A stretch of DNA of 12,361 bases from Planctomycetaceae bacterium. GTDB lineage: Bacteria; Planctomycetota; Planctomycetia; Planctomycetales; Planctomycetaceae. The DNA lies in the NCBI GenBank assembly GCA_027000105.1, contig JALTOP010000355.1:1-12361 (forward strand), written 5' to 3'. Position 1 is the first letter of the stretch; every line of letters starts with the position of its first letter. Below are positions 1 through 8,210 of this stretch, in pieces. The position numbers and the translations under genes were made by a program. The notes beneath the pieces were generated by a model. The model was not told where the DNA came from. It saw only the letters and a program-made list of their open reading frames with translations, and made no database searches.

Positions 1-681
1 GCCCACATTTATGCTTGCAGACTTCATGCCGGCGAAGATGTTTTTCCTGCCGTTGGCTTGGTTGTCAGTGGTGGGCATACGAATTTGTACGATTGCCAAT
101 CCGCTCTGGAACTGGAATTGCTCGGTTCAACCATCGACGACGCGGCTGGGGAGGCATTCGACAAGGTCGCCCAAATTCTGGGGTTGTCGTATCCGGGAGG
201 GCCAGCGATCCAGCAGGCTGCAGAGCAGGGGGATGCCCATCGCTTTGCGTTTCCGCGTTCATTTCTGAAGGACAACCGACTTGCATTCAGCTTCAGTGGC
301 TTGAAAACCGCGGTTCTCTATCAGGTGCAGGGGCAACCGGGAGCCAACAGACAACCACCGGAACTGACACCAACCCGAATTGCAGATATCGCAGCTTCAT
401 TTCAACAGGCCGTGGTTGACGTTCTGGTTGCCAAATGCAAACAGGCGATAGAAAGAACCGGACGCAAAACGCTTTGCATCGGTGGAGGCGTCGCCGCGAA
501 TGCTCTTTTCCGGTCGGAACTGGAGGCGATGTGCCAAGAGGAAAAAATCAGGCTCATTATCGCCCCGATGAAATACTGCACCGATAATGCAGCGATGGGG
601 GCAATCGCGTGGGAAAAGTTCAAGGCAAAGAATTTTGCTCCGCTCGATCTCGATCCGACTCCGGGGCTGATTCGCGCCTGA
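1..681 (+). CDS. tsaD: tRNA N6-adenosine threonylcarbamoyltransferase TsaD, 3' part
   Basis: Partial gene: the reading frame is open from base 1 to a TGA at 679-681, giving 226 residues. TsaD proteins are usually about 340 residues, so roughly 115 N-terminal residues lie outside the window. Visible hallmarks are PAVGLVVSGGHTNLY at residues 16-30, the nucleotide-binding ASKHA-type signature, then SFSGLKTAV near residue 97, CIGGGVAAN near 160 and CTDNAAMGA near 194, whose Asp is a metal ligand in the family. The His at residue 2 probably corresponds to the second His of the family HxxxH metal site, so the window cuts that motif. Known role: with TsaB and TsaE it transfers the threonylcarbamoyl group to A37 of ANN-decoding tRNAs in the cytoplasm. 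An internal TTG at 58 is not the true start because family similarity continues upstream of it. It converges on the sulfatase gene. Confidence 0.96.
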   Translation, partial: AHIYACRLHAGEDVFPAVGLVVSGGHTNLYDCQSALELELLGSTIDDAAGEAFDKVAQILGLSYPGGPAIQQAAEQGDAHRFAFPRSFLKDNRLAFSFSGLKTAVLYQVQGQPGANRQPPELTPTRIADIAASFQQAVVDVLVAKCKQAIERTGRKTLCIGGGVAANALFRSELEAMCQEEKIRLIIAPMKYCTDNAAMGAIAWEKFKAKNFAPLDLDPTPGLIRA

Positions 682-720
682 TATCCTTTCCAACAGTCTT
701 ATTCAAAACGCCGGATTCGA

Positions 721-740
721 GACACCCTCCGACACCCTCT
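721..740. repeat. Tandem 10-bp repeat in the tsaD-sulfatase spacer
   Basis: Two adjacent copies of GACACCCTC followed by C or T (721-730 and 731-740), just past the tsaD stop. No function is evident. Confidence 0.6.
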
Positions 741-787
741 TTTTGGACCGGCGGGAAAGTCTATCATGCAACAGACCTTGTGCCTAT

Positions 788-808
788 CCAGACCTTCTGC
801 CTGTCTGG
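788..808. other. Short hairpin between convergent genes
   Basis: CCAGAC at 788-793 pairs with GTCTGG at 803-808 around a 9-nt loop. Neither side has a T-run, so it does not look like an intrinsic terminator, although it lies between the ends of two convergent genes. The rest of 682-959 has no supported gene. It holds a 10-bp direct repeat, ATTATTTTCC, at 890-899 and 906-915. Confidence 0.4.
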
Positions 809-959
809 TAAAGCTCGGCCGTTAACGCTTGCGTCATCTTTGTATGCTGTGCGTTTAGAACAGGGATGGCCTTGCCAATTGATTCGGGAATTATTTTCCT
901 GGGGGATTATTTTCCGTGAGGATCATGGGCCCGCATCACAAGAAATATGGTCGCCATCA

Positions 960-2477
960 CTAAAAGTCCCTGAATGGGCCACGCGGCTCGGCGGCATTCA
1001 TTTCCGCTTTCCATTGAGCGAATTTCTCTTTCATTTTTTGAAGCTGTTCTGGCTGTTCTTCAGAGAGATCGTGTTGCTCGCCAATATCTTTGGAAAGGTC
1101 GAACAGGCCGTTGCCACGAGTCGATTCGACCCATTTGTAATGGCCAATCCTGCAAGCGCGGTCGGCTCTGCGTTCCCAGTACATCTCGGTGCGCTGCGAT
1201 TTCGTTTTCCCCTGCAGCACGGGCAGCATGTTGAATCCGTCGAGAATGATCTTTTCGGGTCTGTCGATTCCCGCTTCATCGAGCAGCATCGGCAGAATTT
1301 CAAGGGATGTCAAAAATGCATCCGTTTCGGTACCGGCCGGAATCTTGCGAGGATAGCGGATTATACAGGGAACACGGTTTCCCCCTTCAAACATCATTCC
1401 TTTGTGCCCTCGTAGCGGCGAATTGTCGGAACCCGATCCTCCGCCGTTATCAGAAAAGAAAATAACAATCGTATTTTCTGAAATACTGTATCGATCGAGC
1501 AAGTCCAGCATTCGTCCGATTTCTTCATCCATACACGTTAGAGAAGCCGCGTATCGTAACCGTCGACACTCTTTGGTGGCGACGAGTGCATCTTTCCCGC
1601 CGTATTTTCCTGCCCGTCCCCGCTTGACGTATTCCTCTTTCCACTGAGGATACATTTTTTTGTATTTTTCAGGTGCCTGAGCCCCGCCGCTGCGTATTTT
1701 CAGATCGAGATTCGAAGCACTGTGCGGTGCATTGAAGGGGACATACAGAAAGAACGGTTCTTCATGGTGTTGATCCAGAAAGCGAATGGCCTCTCTGGCA
1801 AACAGTGTCGTACAGTAGATTCCCCTGTCTTCAGTTGTCGGTTTATTGTTTCGGTACATCGATGGGACACCGTATCGCTCGTGAGTGTAGTAATCGATTC
1901 CGGTGTTGACAAAACCGTAGAACTCATCGAATCCGCGTGCCAACGGCAAATATCGTTTATGGATTCCCAAATCCCATTTCCCGAAAATCCCGCTGACATA
2001 GCCAGCCTGCTTGAGGTATTTTGGAATGAGCACCTCCTTGGTGTCCATTCCGCCGACACGTTCGAAAGTGGCTTCGTATTCCTTCGGCTTGTATCGATAA
2101 CCATAATCGGGAGCTTCGTTACGAATCATATCATAAATGCCGTTACGTTGCGGGTAACGTCCGGTCAATAGAGAACCGCGTGAAGGCGTACAGGCCGGCC
2201 AGGTGACATAGAAGCTGGTCAACCGAATTCCTCCTGCAGCAAGACGGTCGAGATGCGGAGTTTTGATTTCGTCACTGCCAAAGCAACCCAGATCGTGATA
2301 GCCCTGATCGTCACTGACAATCAGTAGTACATTCGGCTTGCGGGGTGCTGCCCATAGCCGACCCACAGCCCCTGTTCCTGGAGTGCTCCCAATACCGATT
2401 GCCATGATTAGAAACAGGAGCGACAACAGGCGTTGTTTCAATCGTCTGTTTCGATTGGAGTTGTTTTCGATATTCAT
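960..2477 (-). CDS. Secreted sulfatase (arylsulfatase A-type, alkaline phosphatase superfamily)
   Basis: A 505-residue type I sulfatase, predicted to hydrolyse sulfate esters outside the cytoplasm. The N terminus has a basic stretch (RRLKQR, residues 11-16), a hydrophobic core (about 17-30) and a likely cleavage near LWAA-PRKP (44-45), a signal peptide. Next comes NVLLIVSDDQGYHDLG with metal-binding Asp56-Asp57, then CTPSRGSLLTGR, where Cys96 of the CxPSR signature should become formylglycine. Farther on is IVIFFSDNGG with the second metal Asp/Asn pair, then LRGHKGMMFEGGNRVP, also typical. The ATG at 2477 was chosen because GGGAG lies 7 nt upstream. A TTG at 2525 would add 16 polar residues before the signal peptide and overlap the topoisomerase stop. 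The gene follows the topoisomerase by 44 nt on the same strand and may be cotranscribed, though the functions are unrelated. The substrate cannot be read from sequence; algal or other sulfated polysaccharides are usual for planctomycetes. Confidence 0.95.
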   Translation of the reverse strand: MNIENNSNRNRRLKQRLLSLLFLIMAIGIGSTPGTGAVGRLWAAPRKPNVLLIVSDDQGYHDLGCFGSDEIKTPHLDRLAAGGIRLTSFYVTWPACTPSRGSLLTGRYPQRNGIYDMIRNEAPDYGYRYKPKEYEATFERVGGMDTKEVLIPKYLKQAGYVSGIFGKWDLGIHKRYLPLARGFDEFYGFVNTGIDYYTHERYGVPSMYRNNKPTTEDRGIYCTTLFAREAIRFLDQHHEEPFFLYVPFNAPHSASNLDLKIRSGGAQAPEKYKKMYPQWKEEYVKRGRAGKYGGKDALVATKECRRLRYAASLTCMDEEIGRMLDLLDRYSISENTIVIFFSDNGGGSGSDNSPLRGHKGMMFEGGNRVPCIIRYPRKIPAGTETDAFLTSLEILPMLLDEAGIDRPEKIILDGFNMLPVLQGKTKSQRTEMYWERRADRACRIGHYKWVESTRGNGLFDLSKDIGEQHDLSEEQPEQLQKMKEKFAQWKAEMNAAEPRGPFRDF

Positions 2478-2521
2478 AATGAATCTCCCATTGTCATTTT
2501 GGCGAAAGTCAGATTTCTGTT

Positions 2522-4894
2522 TCAACTGCTTTCCAGAGTGGACCAGTCGACCAATTCGATCTTTGGTCTGAGCACTTCCCGAAATCCTGTTCGTTGACTT
2601 GTTTTGTGTCCCTTGCCACCCCGCGAAGTCACACCGTACTTGGCCTGCCCGAAAGTCAACTGCTTGCCGTTGGCGTTGATCACTCTCAGGCAGTCGCTGG
2701 GACGCCCGAGTAAAACGGCCCCGATGACCTGATCATTCTTTTCCAGTTTGATTCCCTTGACGCCCCGCCCCGGATTGGTCAACAGCGGAACATCGTCCAG
2801 CGAAAAGTGAATGATGCGTGCCTTTCTGGAAGCCAGGAACATTGTTTCATGTTCACCGATCAACTGTGCGAAAACAACGCGATCTCCTTCAGCGAGTCTG
2901 CAGTACTTGCGACCGCTTTTAGTCGAAGGTTGTCTGAAATGTGAAAAGGAAATCGAACTGACCTGGCCGAATTCCGTGGCGATCTGCAAATACGGTTCGG
3001 GAGACTCTCCTTCTGCCGGATCGTCGGGCGGAGTAAAACGTGGATCGGTGGTGATAGCTGAAACAATTTGCACGCCATCTTTCAGGCGAGCATGCTTGGA
3101 TAACGGTTCGCCGTACCCGGTGGAAGCGGGAATTGATTGAACCGGTAAAGTGTAGGATGTTCCGTCACTGGCGAAGAAAACGATATGGTCAAGCGTGCTG
3201 GCGGGCAATACATCGATAACGGCATCGCCTTCCCGGGTGCGCAGTTTTTCTACAGACTGAATACGCCCGACCCGTTTAATCCAACCGTCACGTGTGACCA
3301 CGACATTCGTATTTTCTTTTACGATGTAGGCCTGCGGATCGAACTCGGCAATTTCATCGGATGAACCGATCCCCGTTCGTCTTCGGTTCCCAAATTCTTC
3401 TCCGATTTCCTTCAATTCCGTACCGACCAGTTTCCACAGTTTTTTCTTTGAACCGAGAAGAGTTCGCAACCGTTTCGCTTCAGCTCTTTTTTCTTTCAGT
3501 TCTTCGATGACCCGATCGATTTCCAGTTCTGAAATGCGATACAGGGCGATTTCCAGAATGGCATCGGTTTGAATCGGATCAATCGGAAACGCTTTCATCA
3601 AACGACTGGCGGCATCAGCTTTCCCCTGCGATCGGCGTATGATTCTGATTGCCTTATCCAGACCGTTAAAAATGATCTCGAATCCTTCCAGAATGTGAAT
3701 GCGTTTTTCAAGCTGCGCCAACAGAAATTCAATCCGTCTGGTGACGGTGAGAAAGCGGAATTTCAGAAACTCGTTCAGTATCTCCTGCAGGCTGAGTTGA
3801 GCTGGTACCAGGTTGTCATGCTCATCGGGAATCAGACAGGTTGCGTTGTAATTGAAATTCTGCTCCAGCGGCGTATGTTTGTAGAGATACGCCATGACCG
3901 TTTCCGCGTCGCTGGCCTGTTTTAATTCCAGGACGATCCGCATCCCCAGTTCTTCGCTGCTTTCATCGGCGACAGAGATCAACTGGGGCAGTTTTTTCGA
4001 ATCGGTAATGTCTCCCAGAATTGTCATTAACGGCCCTGTTTCCACGCCGTAGGGAACCGAGGTAATTACAATATTTCTGTTCTGTTTTTTTCTTTGCAAC
4101 CTGTCCGGTTTCCATTCCGCTCGCACCTTGATGGCTCCACGACCGTTTTCGTATGTTTTGCGGAGTTCTCGACGATCGGTCACAATTCGCCCGCCCAACG
4201 GGAAATCAGGCCCCTTGATGTACTTCATCAATTGGGCAACAGAAGCTTGAGGATTCTCGATCAACATCAGGCAGGCTTTGATGACTTCCCCCAGATTGTG
4301 CGGTGGGATATTTGTTGCCATACCGACAGCAATTCCCTGTGTTCCGTTGACCAGCAGATTCGGATAACGGGCCGGTAATACGGTTGCCTCTTTGCGAGAC
4401 CCGTCGTATGTGTCCCGCATTTCGACAGTTTGATATCGCAACTCCGACATCAAGTGACTTGCGATAGGACTCAGGCGGGCTTCGGTGTACCGGGCAGCAG
4501 CAGCCGGGAGGCCGATAATGGAACCAAAATTCCCCTGTCCATCAACCAGTGGTTCCCTCAGCGTAAAATCCTGGGCCATCCGAACCAGCGCATCGTAGAC
4601 GGAACTGTCACCATGCGGATGGTAGTTGCCTGTCGTATCACCGGTGATCTTGGCACACTTTCGCGGCTTCGCATCATGTGTCAGACGCAGGTCGTTATAC
4701 ATGACATACAAAATACGCCGCTGTACCGGCTTCAGTCCGTCCCGCACATCAGGCAAGGCGCGGGACTGAATGACTGAAACGGCATAATTCAGATATCGCC
4801 GTCTGGTTTCATCACTCAAGGAAACATACTGAATACGATCAGATTCCGTGATTTCACGATTACGATTCTCTGAACTGTTCTTCGACTTCGCCAA
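2522..4894 (-). CDS. Type IIA DNA topoisomerase subunit A (GyrA/ParC family)
   Basis: A 790-residue DNA breakage-reunion subunit, expected to work with a GyrB/ParE-type ATPase that is not in this window. The N-terminal winged-helix region has RALPDVRDGLKPVQRRILY, then HPHGDSSVYDALVRMAQ at 92-108, equivalent to the quinolone-resistance region. The positions matching E. coli Ser83 and Asp87 are Ser97 and Asp101. The catalytic tyrosine is Tyr136 in AARYTEAR. A coiled-coil region follows (about 380-500), then a C-terminal beta-pinwheel with repeated blades such as IVKENTNVVVTRDGWIKRVGR. A degenerate GyrA box, SRGGKGHK, lies near the C terminus. Length is between typical ParC (about 750) and GyrA (about 875), so gyrase versus topoisomerase IV is left open. 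The start is TTG, with GGAG 9 nt upstream; no nearby in-frame ATG offers an alternative. Two acidic residues before the catalytic motif appear to be replaced (see findings). Confidence 0.94.
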   Translation of the reverse strand: MAKSKNSSENRNREITESDRIQYVSLSDETRRRYLNYAVSVIQSRALPDVRDGLKPVQRRILYVMYNDLRLTHDAKPRKCAKITGDTTGNYHPHGDSSVYDALVRMAQDFTLREPLVDGQGNFGSIIGLPAAAARYTEARLSPIASHLMSELRYQTVEMRDTYDGSRKEATVLPARYPNLLVNGTQGIAVGMATNIPPHNLGEVIKACLMLIENPQASVAQLMKYIKGPDFPLGGRIVTDRRELRKTYENGRGAIKVRAEWKPDRLQRKKQNRNIVITSVPYGVETGPLMTILGDITDSKKLPQLISVADESSEELGMRIVLELKQASDAETVMAYLYKHTPLEQNFNYNATCLIPDEHDNLVPAQLSLQEILNEFLKFRFLTVTRRIEFLLAQLEKRIHILEGFEIIFNGLDKAIRIIRRSQGKADAASRLMKAFPIDPIQTDAILEIALYRISELEIDRVIEELKEKRAEAKRLRTLLGSKKKLWKLVGTELKEIGEEFGNRRRTGIGSSDEIAEFDPQAYIVKENTNVVVTRDGWIKRVGRIQSVEKLRTREGDAVIDVLPASTLDHIVFFASDGTSYTLPVQSIPASTGYGEPLSKHARLKDGVQIVSAITTDPRFTPPDDPAEGESPEPYLQIATEFGQVSSISFSHFRQPSTKSGRKYCRLAEGDRVVFAQLIGEHETMFLASRKARIIHFSLDDVPLLTNPGRGVKGIKLEKNDQVIGAVLLGRPSDCLRVINANGKQLTFGQAKYGVTSRGGKGHKTSQRTGFREVLRPKIELVDWSTLESS

Positions 4895-5759
4895 CCTGCA
4901 ATTCTCCGTTTTGCTATGAATTTTCCAGTAAAATTAACCCAATGCCTATCGCTTTCGAACCATTGTAACTTTTCCTCTTCGGACGATACAGGGTACAGAG
5001 AAAGTAGATAGACAGGATCGAGAAAACGGAATCACCCCTTCTGTTCAACACCGGTCATTCGCCATCGGGAACGGCGGTTGATTAAGCTTGCAAGCAGATA
5101 TGGCAGACGATATAGTGACCGAGGCGTTGCGTGGAGCGTACCGTTATGTGAGGCGTGGTAACGATCTGAAATTTTGATTTCGGGTGACGTATGTGGGACG
5201 ATCGGCAAATAAGTTTGCGGCAGATAAGATTGATTGTCTTGCTCTCCCTGTTCTCAATAGGGTTTGATTTGCCCGCTCTCCGCATCAGCAATCATGATAG
5301 TGACGATAAAACCGTTTACAGAGAGTTGGAAGAGTGCGAACAGAAAGAGCATTGGGTCTCCTGCGAGTTGGACAGCGCTTTGATCTGGTCCCCAATTCTC
5401 AGCCTGCCGCTTTATCGATCACCTGAAAGCGTGCAAAGGGTAAAACCTTTTGAACCGCAACGGGCTCGCTCTTGCGCTGCCGGTTCTCGTGCTCCCCCCG
5501 TTTAGAAAACTTGCTCTCTCTCCACGCTTTTGGGTGTTGCACCCGTCGGCACTTTCTGCGCGGTTTTGTTTGTTTTCTGTCCGTGCATTGCAGCTGGTGT
5601 TTTTGTCTTGCCCGTTCCAAAGATAGATGATGTCGAACGCAACGCGTTGGTCAGTATCATGGTATTTCAGCATCATCACGGTACTTTGGCAAAATGTCTG
5701 TCGAAATTTCGGCGTGATGTCAGTTGCAAATTGAAGCGGGAAGCGGGAACAACAAGAGC

Positions 5760-5795
5760 GGTTGGATCTGTATGGCCGGTTGGATCTGTATAGCC
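5760..5795. repeat. Tandem 18-bp repeat
   Basis: Two adjacent 18-bp copies of GGTTGGATCTGTATRGCC (5760-5777 and 5778-5795), differing only by G or A at the fifteenth base. They lie about 110 bp upstream of the SulP start. Just before them is a short GAAGCGG duplication. This looks like slippage-type duplication or a small remnant repeat. Confidence 0.8.
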
Positions 5796-5841
5796 ATAGT
5801 GAACAGGACATGATGACTGCGTGGCCTGGCCGGCCTCCTCT

Positions 5842-5878
5842 TTATCTGACGATATATTTTTGGTAACACTTATCTGAC
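5842..5878. repeat. Direct repeat TTATCTGAC upstream of the SulP gene
   Basis: TTATCTGAC occurs at 5842-5850 and again at 5870-5878, 28 bp apart, about 30-65 bp before the transporter start codon. A TATATT at 5853-5858 between the copies resembles a -10 hexamer but has no good -35 partner. The repeats could be a regulator site, but nothing else supports that. Confidence 0.35.
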
Positions 5879-5906
5879 AACACTTTGATACAACCGGAGT
5901 AGAATA

Positions 5907-7589
5907 ATGACAGATGCCCCCCCCAACGAAGTGGAACAGAGTGAAGTTCCACGAGGTGATTTTTCCGGCTTCAAAAAATATCTGAAGTATGACCTTGTTT
6001 CAGGGCTGCTTGTATTTCTGATCGCGTTGCCGCTTTGCTTGGGGATTTCGCTGGCTTGTGGATATCCCCCCATTGCAGGGATTTTCACTGCGATTATCGG
6101 GGCGATATTGGCAACATTTATCAGCAACTCGGAACTGACTATTAAAGGCCCGGCTGCCGGGTTGATCGTGATTGCAATCGGATGTATTGAAGACTTTGGC
6201 GGAAACGGTATGACCGAAGGTTGGGACGCGGCCGATATGACAGCCTATAAAGCTGCCTTGGCGGTTGGAGTTGCCGCCGCGATCATGCAGATCGTTATCG
6301 GATTTCTGCGGGCGGGAATTCTTGTCGAGTTCTTTCCGTTGGCAGCTGTTCACGGCATGCTTGCCGCGATTGGTGTCATCATCATTATCAAGCAGTTTCC
6401 TGTTGCTCTGGGAGTAACCGGTAAGGGAGAACCGCTTGAAATGCTCCGTGAATTTCCGCATTACATAGCCGAGGCCAACCCGGCGATCGCGGCGATCGGG
6501 ATTGTCAGTATTCTGATCATGTTTGTCTGGCCGATGATTTCCTCAAAATTGGGGCCACTGAAAGTCATCCCTTCGCCGATGGCTGTGTTGATTGTCGCCA
6601 TCCCGATGGGACTCACCTTCGACCTGATGCATGAACATACCTATGTTTTTCAGGGACACGAACACAAGCTGGATGAGAGCTTTCTCGTGAAAATGCCGGA
6701 TCGCATTTTCGGTATGTTCGATGATATCACCACACCCGATTTTTCCGCTTTGTCTCAGGCGAAAGCCTGGCCCTGGGTCTTCATGTTTTTCATTATCGGT
6801 TCACTGGAATCCCTGCTTTCCGCCAAAGCGATCGACCTGCTCGATCCCTGGAAACGCAAGACAGATATGGATAAGGATATTATTGCAGTCGGGGTAGGCA
6901 ACTTGTGTTCTGCACTGGTCGGGGGCTTGCCGATGATTTCCGAAATCGTCCGAAGCAAGGCGAACATTGACAATGGTGCCCGTACCCGTTTCGCCGACTT
7001 CTGGCACGGTATTTTCCTGTTGATTTGCGTCGCCCTGATCCCGACCTATCTGCACATGATCCCTCTGGCGGCTTTGGCAGCGATGCTTGTCTTTACCGGT
7101 TATCGTCTGGCCCATCCTTCTGAATTCCTGCATGTGTATCGCATCGGAACCGAGCAGCTTCTTATATTTGTCACGACCCTCATTGCGGTACTGGCAACGG
7201 ATCTGCTTATCGGAATTGCAGTTGGGATCGTCCTGAAAATGATCATTCACATGATTAATGGAGTCTCCCTTAAATCGCTGTTCCGACCTTATATCGATGT
7301 TGAAGAGATCGATGAGAACACCAGCCTGATTATCGCCCGTGAATCGGCAGTATTCAGCAACTGGATTCCATTACGCAGACAAATTGTTCAACTCGGAATG
7401 GGGCAGCGTCGAAATGTCGTCATCGATGTTTCCGGTGTAAAGCTGGTCGATCACAGCGTGATGGAAAAGCTGGATGAAATGAAACAGGATTTTGAGCAGG
7501 AGGGATTATCATTCGAAATCCGCGGTCTTGATACGCTCAAGCCACTTTCCAAAGACCATCATGCGGCTCGCAAACAGGTCAAAAAATAG
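5907..7589 (+). CDS. SulP-family inorganic anion transporter with STAS domain
   Basis: A 560-residue inner-membrane permease of the SulP/SLC26 family, whose members move sulfate, bicarbonate or related anions. Residues about 28-450 form the multi-span transmembrane core. It begins with DLVSGLLVFLIALPLCLGIS and includes ELTIKGPAAGL and GGLPMISEIVRSKANIDNGARTR, which match family signatures. Residues about 470-545 form a C-terminal STAS domain (NVVIDVSGVKLVDHSVMEKL), a regulatory module usually facing the cytoplasm. The start is ATG with GGAG 7 nt upstream. The gene stands alone, with a long spacer upstream and a bidirectional terminator downstream shared with convergent sodN. The substrate cannot be decided from sequence. 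Bicarbonate or sulfate are the main candidates, and sulfate released by sulfatases is a possible but unproven link. Confidence 0.93.
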   Translation: MTDAPPNEVEQSEVPRGDFSGFKKYLKYDLVSGLLVFLIALPLCLGISLACGYPPIAGIFTAIIGAILATFISNSELTIKGPAAGLIVIAIGCIEDFGGNGMTEGWDAADMTAYKAALAVGVAAAIMQIVIGFLRAGILVEFFPLAAVHGMLAAIGVIIIIKQFPVALGVTGKGEPLEMLREFPHYIAEANPAIAAIGIVSILIMFVWPMISSKLGPLKVIPSPMAVLIVAIPMGLTFDLMHEHTYVFQGHEHKLDESFLVKMPDRIFGMFDDITTPDFSALSQAKAWPWVFMFFIIGSLESLLSAKAIDLLDPWKRKTDMDKDIIAVGVGNLCSALVGGLPMISEIVRSKANIDNGARTRFADFWHGIFLLICVALIPTYLHMIPLAALAAMLVFTGYRLAHPSEFLHVYRIGTEQLLIFVTTLIAVLATDLLIGIAVGIVLKMIIHMINGVSLKSLFRPYIDVEEIDENTSLIIARESAVFSNWIPLRRQIVQLGMGQRRNVVIDVSGVKLVDHSVMEKLDEMKQDFEQEGLSFEIRGLDTLKPLSKDHHAARKQVKK

Positions 7590-7633
7590 ACGGAAGTCAT
7601 AAAGAAACAGGAGTCGACTGTCAGTCAGGAAGG

Positions 7634-7666
7634 AAAAAAGCTCAGGCCGAAGCCTGAGCTTTTTTT
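7634..7666. terminator. Bidirectional intrinsic terminator between SulP gene and sodN
   Basis: AGCTCAGGC (7639-7647) pairs perfectly with GCCTGAGCT (7652-7660) around the tetraloop CGAA. An A-run precedes it (7634-7638) and a T-run follows (7661-7666). It therefore works as a stem plus U-tract on either strand, ending SulP transcripts (+) 45 nt after the stop and sodN transcripts (-) 20 nt after its stop. Confidence 0.93.
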
Positions 7667-7685
7667 GTTGACATCTTCATGTGAC

Positions 7686-8168
7686 TCATCGCCGCGGGTG
7701 GGAACTCTCCGCGCCGTATTTTTTGCCTTCGTACGCTTCATAGAACTGCTTGATTGCGTTTTCCAACGCGATACCAACTTCCGGCGTCGTATTCTGCTTG
7801 CACTTCATCGCGGCGACCATGACGGCATGTGCGGCAGCCAGTTTTTTTGCATAGTCTTTTGAATCCGCTTTGATCCGCTGTGTCATAAAATACTGAGCAA
7901 TAATATGTTGCGTGTTCGTTGCATGAGCCTCCTTGGTATTGATCCAGCGAACCAATTGGTTGGCCGATTGAGCATCTTTCTTGCCGGCCAGCCCATTGAT
8001 GTTGGCAATCGCTTTGGCGATCGTCATTTGGTCTTCCAGCATTTCCTCGAATCGCCGCTGGTCAGCGTAGATCCCGCAAGGAACTTCACAATGAGCCAGC
8101 AGGCTTTTTGCGTTGGAAGAAATAAACAGCAGTGTCATTGCCAGGGTGAAACAGCTTAAACGTGGCAT
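7686..8168 (-). CDS. sodN: Nickel superoxide dismutase with Sec-type signal peptide
   Basis: A 160-residue precursor of a nickel-containing superoxide dismutase, which converts superoxide to oxygen and hydrogen peroxide. The diagnostic nickel hook HCEVPCGIY lies at residues 26-34, matching the family HCxxPCxxY. In mature enzymes the His amino group and imidazole plus the two Cys thiolates and a backbone amide bind nickel. Residues 1-25 look like a signal peptide: a short n-region with Arg3, a hydrophobic core (about 6-17), and Ala25 directly before His26. Cleavage there would leave a mature chain of 135 residues starting at the ligand His; characterised Streptomyces NiSOD is about 117 residues. 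The remainder is helical and ends in a polar tail. The ATG is preceded by a full AAGGAGG 7 nt upstream, so strong translation is likely. No SodX-type maturation protease gene is adjacent. It is on the opposite strand to both neighbours and probably monocistronic. Confidence 0.95.
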   Translation of the reverse strand: MPRLSCFTLAMTLLFISSNAKSLLAHCEVPCGIYADQRRFEEMLEDQMTIAKAIANINGLAGKKDAQSANQLVRWINTKEAHATNTQHIIAQYFMTQRIKADSKDYAKKLAAAHAVMVAAMKCKQNTTPEVGIALENAIKQFYEAYEGKKYGAESSHPRR

Positions 8169-8210
8169 CCGGGGGCCTCCTTAAATGTTGCTTGATTGTT
8201 GAATGTCAAA

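Larger units (their letters stand above)
4895..5906. other. Gene-poor intergenic region of about 1 kb
   Basis: No convincing gene was found between the divergent topoisomerase and SulP genes. Open frames exist (for example 5191-5505 and 5530-5793 on +, 5082-5291 and 5419-5811 on -), but they overlap one another, lack ribosome binding sites and have no recognisable domains. A 25-codon frame at 5100-5177 (+) is equally unsupported. Structure seen: a 10-bp palindrome GCTTGCAAGC at 5086-5095, a tandem 7-bp GAAGCGG near 5733-5746, an 18-bp tandem repeat at 5760-5795, GGCC-rich sequence at 5823-5836, and two copies of TTATCTGAC upstream of the transporter. The promoters of both flanking genes must lie here, but none stands out. 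The segment at about 5440-5640 might be a dispersed repeat; that is a guess. Confidence 0.6.

Noticed and set aside
609..1415. 268-codon open frame on + overlapping the tsaD end and the sulfatase
   Set aside because: Most of it is antisense to the sulfatase, whose family motifs are clear. Its translation shows no domain, and it starts inside tsaD in another frame.
2478..2525. TTG start at 2525 for the sulfatase
   Set aside because: It would overlap the topoisomerase stop and place 16 polar residues ahead of the signal peptide. The ATG at 2477 has a well-spaced GGGAG.
5191..5505. 104-codon frame on + with a hydrophobic N-terminal segment
   Set aside because: There is no ribosome binding site, the composition is unlike a protein, and the C-terminal half overlaps the suspected repeat. 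A small secreted protein cannot be ruled out, but nothing supports it.
5419..5811. 130-codon frame on - in the spacer
   Set aside because: It runs across the 18-bp tandem repeat, has no recognisable domain or ribosome binding site, and overlaps equally open frames on the other strand.
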